A stretch of 16,057 nt of DNA, from contig DAIDLK010000006.1 of the NCBI GenBank assembly GCA_027449525.1, forward strand, positions 1 through 16,057, read 5' to 3'. The DNA comes from Legionellaceae bacterium. Lineage in GTDB: Bacteria; Pseudomonadota; Gammaproteobacteria; Legionellales; Legionellaceae. The notes below the pieces were generated by a model, which was given only the letters and a program-made list of their open reading frames with translations, was not told the origin of the DNA and made no database searches. The first letter of the stretch is position 1; each line of letters begins with the position of its first letter. Shown in pieces: positions 13,465 through 16,057 of this stretch. The position numbers and the translations under genes are program-made.

Positions 13465-14726
13465 GCCGATTTCCTCTGAAACAAATGACGAAATACCGGG
13501 TAGATGTCGGCGGCAGAAGTAATATTTGCCATGGCAAATTGGGGGTGGTCGGCGGCCAATTGATTGTAGACCTCCCACAAGCTTTGGTGATGACGTGGCA
13601 TAATTTCAATGTAGGCGAAATATTGCAACAAGGGGATAATTTTTTGTTGCAGTAGATCAAAACAATGCGGTGAGTCGGCGTTCCAATTATCTCCGTCGGA
13701 GGCTTGTGCTACGTAAATATTCCACAATTTTGGTTGAAAACGGCTGTTGATAATCTCGTATAATAAATTGAGTGCACTAGAGACCACGGTGCCACCGGTT
13801 TCACGCGAATAAAAAAACTCCTCTTCAGTGACTTCTTTGGCCGACGTATGATGACGAATGAACACCAATTCAATTTTTTGATAATTTTTAGTTAAAAATA
13901 AGTACAATAGAATAAAAAAGCGCTTCGCCACTTCTTTTTTTGCTTCATCCATGGAGCCGGAAACATCCATAATACAAAACATGACAGCTTGTGTGGAAGC
14001 AGCCGGGGCTTTTATGCGATGGTTATAGCGTAAATCCAAGGTATCCAGAAACGGAATGGCGCGAATTTTGTGCGTTAACGATTGAATACGTTCCGCTAAT
14101 TCAGCTTTTAACGCCACATTTTCAGGCGAATCATCCACTAACGCCAGCATAGCCTGTTCGGCTTCTCGCAACTGACGTTTGTATGGCGTGGTTAGTGCGT
14201 TACGTCGCCCAATGGCCTGTCGCATGGAACGTAGAATATTCAGGTTGGTTGGAATGCCGCTAGAGGTAAAACCAGCCCGTACGCTTCGTTCGGCATTAAT
14301 CTGGCAGAGTTCTTTTTTTACTAGCTCGGGCAATTCCAATTCTTCAAAATAAATGTCTAAAAATTCTTCTCGGGAAATTTCGAATAAAAAATTATCCTCC
14401 CCTTCTCCGCTAGGATGAGCGTCACCACCCGGTGCTGACGCTTTGTTTTGTTGTGGGCGTGGAATACGGTCGCCGGAGTTAAAGCAATCATTACCCGGCA
14501 GGACCTGCTCAATGATCCCACCCGCACCATGGATAAAATGCGGTTCAGCTAAATCCTCGTTAGCGATGTTAATTTGCTCGCCGCGATCAATTTCTTTAAT
14601 ACTGCGTTTACCAATGGCATTGGATACGGCGCGTTTAATTTGATTTTTATGTCGACGCAAAAAACGTTGTCGATTGACCATGCTTTTTTTACCAGAATTT
14701 TCCCGTCGGTCAATGAACTGACTCAT
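13461..14726 (-). CDS. yeaH: DUF444/UPF0229 vWA protein YeaH
   Basis: A 421-residue protein closely resembling E. coli YeaH (about 427). It opens MSQFIDRRENSGKKSMVNRQ, followed by RFLRRHKNQIK and EPHFIHGAGG (61-70). A low-complexity linker (about 90-112) precedes the central region with LDTLDLRYNHR (227-237). The C-terminal half is a vWA domain with an intact MIDAS: DVSGS (254-258), GGT (311-313) and SDGDN (343-347). The family works with the kinase PrkA (YeaG) in nutrient-stress adaptation, but its molecular role is unknown. It follows prkA by 15 bases and overlaps spoVR by 4 bases, so the three form one operon. Only a weak GGA-type ribosome binding site precedes ATG 14726, as expected for a downstream gene. 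Confidence 0.95.
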   Translation of the reverse strand: MSQFIDRRENSGKKSMVNRQRFLRRHKNQIKRAVSNAIGKRSIKEIDRGEQINIANEDLAEPHFIHGAGGIIEQVLPGNDCFNSGDRIPRPQQNKASAPGGDAHPSGEGEDNFLFEISREEFLDIYFEELELPELVKKELCQINAERSVRAGFTSSGIPTNLNILRSMRQAIGRRNALTTPYKRQLREAEQAMLALVDDSPENVALKAELAERIQSLTHKIRAIPFLDTLDLRYNHRIKAPAASTQAVMFCIMDVSGSMDEAKKEVAKRFFILLYLFLTKNYQKIELVFIRHHTSAKEVTEEEFFYSRETGGTVVSSALNLLYEIINSRFQPKLWNIYVAQASDGDNWNADSPHCFDLLQQKIIPLLQYFAYIEIMPRHHQSLWEVYNQLAADHPQFAMANITSAADIYPVFRHLFQRKSA

Positions 14727-14741
14727 GACTACTATCCGTTA

Positions 14742-16057
14742 TTATTGTGATTTACGAACACGTAAATACCACTCGCAGAGTAAGCGCACTTGCTTTGCGG
14801 TGTAACCTTTTTCCATCATACGGGCAATGAATTCGGCATGTTTCTTTTTATCTTCTTCGGTGGATTTGGCATTGAATGAGATAACGGGAAGCAAATCTTC
14901 TGTATTGGTGAACATTTTTTTCTCAATGACGGATTTTAATTTCTCATAACTGTTCCAGCGTGGATTTTTACCGTGGTTATTGGCACGCGCACGCAGCACA
15001 AAATTTACCACTTCATTGCGAAAATCTTTCGGATTAGAAATACCTGCAGGTTTTTCAATTTTCTCGAGATCCGTATTAAGTGCGGCGCGATCAAATATTT
15101 CACCGGTATCCGGATCACGGTAGTCTTGGTCTTGGATCCAAAAATCTGCATAAGTAATGTAGCGATCAAAGATATTTTGCCCGTATTCAGAGTACGATTC
15201 CAAATAAGCGGTTTGAATTTCTTTCCCAATAAATTCCACGTATTTGGGTGAGAGAAATTCTTTAATGAAAGTTAAGTATTTTTCATACGTTTCTTGCGGT
15301 AATTGTTCTTGTTCGATTTGTCGCTCTAACACGTACAGCATGTGCACTGGGTTTGCCGCTACCTCGCCGAGATCAAAATTAAACACTTTCGATAATATTT
15401 TAAAGGCGAACCGGGTGGAAATACCGGTCATGCCCTCATCCACCCCTGCTAAATCACGGTATTCTTGGTACGATTTTGCTTTGGGATCGGTGTCTTTCAA
15501 GCTCTCGCCATTGTAAACTCGCAATTTTGAATAGATGCTGGAGTTTTGTGGTTCTTTAAGGCGGGTCAGTACGGAAAACTGCGCTAACATATTGAGCGTG
15601 CCAGGAGCACAAGGCGCTTTATTAAGTGAGCTGTTTTCAATTAATTTGGCGTAGATTTTAATTTCTTCAGAGACTCGCAAACAATACGGCACTTTGACAA
15701 TATTGATACGGTCAATAAATGCCTCATTATTTTTATTGTTACGAAAACTTTGCCATTCTGATTCATTCGAGTGGGCTAGAATAATTCCTTCAAATGGAAT
15801 AGAAGACAGCCCCTCAGTGGCATTGTAGTTGCCTTCTTGCGTAGCTGTTAACAACGGATGCAATACTTTGATGGGTGCTTTAAACATTTCCACAAATTCG
15901 AGTAAACCACGGTTAGCGCGACAGAGTCCGCCTGAGTAGCTGTAGGCATCGGCATCGTCTTGTGAAAATGCCTCCAGTTTTCGAATGTCGACTTTTCCTA
16001 CAAGTGCCGAAATATCTTGATTGTTTTCATCGCCTGGTTCTGTTTTTGCAAGCGCAA
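14742..16057 (-). CDS. prkA: PrkA serine protein kinase (YeaG), N-terminus missing at window edge
   Basis: The frame is open from the window end (first full codon at 16055) to TAA at 14744-14742, giving the last 437 residues of a protein that is about 644 long in E. coli. Recognisable stretches include VDIRKLEAFSQDDADAYSYS, ANRGLLEFVEMFKAPIKVLH, LLTATQEGNYN, IILAHSNESEW, DPKAKSYQEYRD, AANPVHMLYVLE, FIGKEIQTAYLES, NIFDRYITYADFWIQDQ and the C-terminal GYTAKQVRLLCEWYLRVRKS. The visible part covers the end of the AAA+-like module and the C-terminal PrkA domain; Walker A lies outside the window. PrkA is reported as a Ser/Thr kinase or AAA+ protein acting in starvation response. An internal ATG at 15893 is not the start. 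The promoter is outside the window. Confidence 0.96.
   Translation of the reverse strand, partial: ALAKTEPGDENNQDISALVGKVDIRKLEAFSQDDADAYSYSGGLCRANRGLLEFVEMFKAPIKVLHPLLTATQEGNYNATEGLSSIPFEGIILAHSNESEWQSFRNNKNNEAFIDRINIVKVPYCLRVSEEIKIYAKLIENSSLNKAPCAPGTLNMLAQFSVLTRLKEPQNSSIYSKLRVYNGESLKDTDPKAKSYQEYRDLAGVDEGMTGISTRFAFKILSKVFNFDLGEVAANPVHMLYVLERQIEQEQLPQETYEKYLTFIKEFLSPKYVEFIGKEIQTAYLESYSEYGQNIFDRYITYADFWIQDQDYRDPDTGEIFDRAALNTDLEKIEKPAGISNPKDFRNEVVNFVLRARANNHGKNPRWNSYEKLKSVIEKKMFTNTEDLLPVISFNAKSTEEDKKKHAEFIARMMEKGYTAKQVRLLCEWYLRVRKSQ

Noticed and set aside
13465..13578. Longer SpoVR start adding 38 residues
   Set aside because: The extra residues do not resemble the family, lie inside yeaH, and the ATG at 13464 has a good ribosome binding site and ATGA coupling.

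Overview
The window looks like a chromosomal segment of a gammaproteobacterium. The rsmD / ftsY-ftsE-ftsX-rpoH block, the RpoH box, and the prkA-yeaH-spoVR block all resemble their gammaproteobacterial counterparts closely. A secreted protein with an Lcl_C (DUF1566) domain, an MFS carrier with an FYAYQFVLRVMPS start, and several orphan proteins suggest the Legionellales (Legionella/Coxiella-like, probably host-associated). That placement is inference. I saw no tRNA, rRNA, CRISPR array, insertion sequence or phage gene. Genes fill the window almost completely, and no gap exceeds about 80 bases.

Bases 1-2608, minus strand: a MoxR / DUF58 / DUF4381 / BatA-type operon, which is an AAA+ ATPase with von Willebrand A (vWA) partners and a membrane protein. 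A sigma70-like promoter in the 3' end of the preceding gene probably drives it. The last gene, the vWA protein, starts normally with a strong ribosome binding site but meets an in-frame stop after 53 codons, so it looks broken.

Bases 2597-7300, minus strand: accessory genes. They are a cold-shock-domain protein translationally coupled to an unknown 258-residue protein, an outer-membrane beta-barrel protein, a secreted Cys-rich Lcl_C protein, and an MFS transporter. The barrel gene's start codon lies in one arm of an 8-bp inverted repeat. A divergent orphan gene (7381-7926, plus strand) shares an 80-bp regulatory region with the MFS gene, and that region holds a perfect 14-bp palindrome.

Bases 7913-11961: the housekeeping core. 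rsmD (16S rRNA methyltransferase) is divergent from ftsY (SRP receptor), ftsE and ftsX (divisome ABC transporter-like complex) and rpoH (heat-shock sigma factor). ftsY, ftsE and ftsX overlap each other. rpoH has its own likely promoter, whose perfect -10 overlaps the ftsX stop codon. The rsmD/ftsY gap carries an inverted repeat whose two arms could be the two -10 elements.

Bases 11962-16057, minus strand: prkA (cut by the window edge), yeaH (DUF444, vWA) and spoVR, a tightly packed stress and stationary-phase cluster. Its end abuts the end of rpoH with no base between. The window therefore has two separate AAA+/vWA systems flanking the cell-division and heat-shock core.
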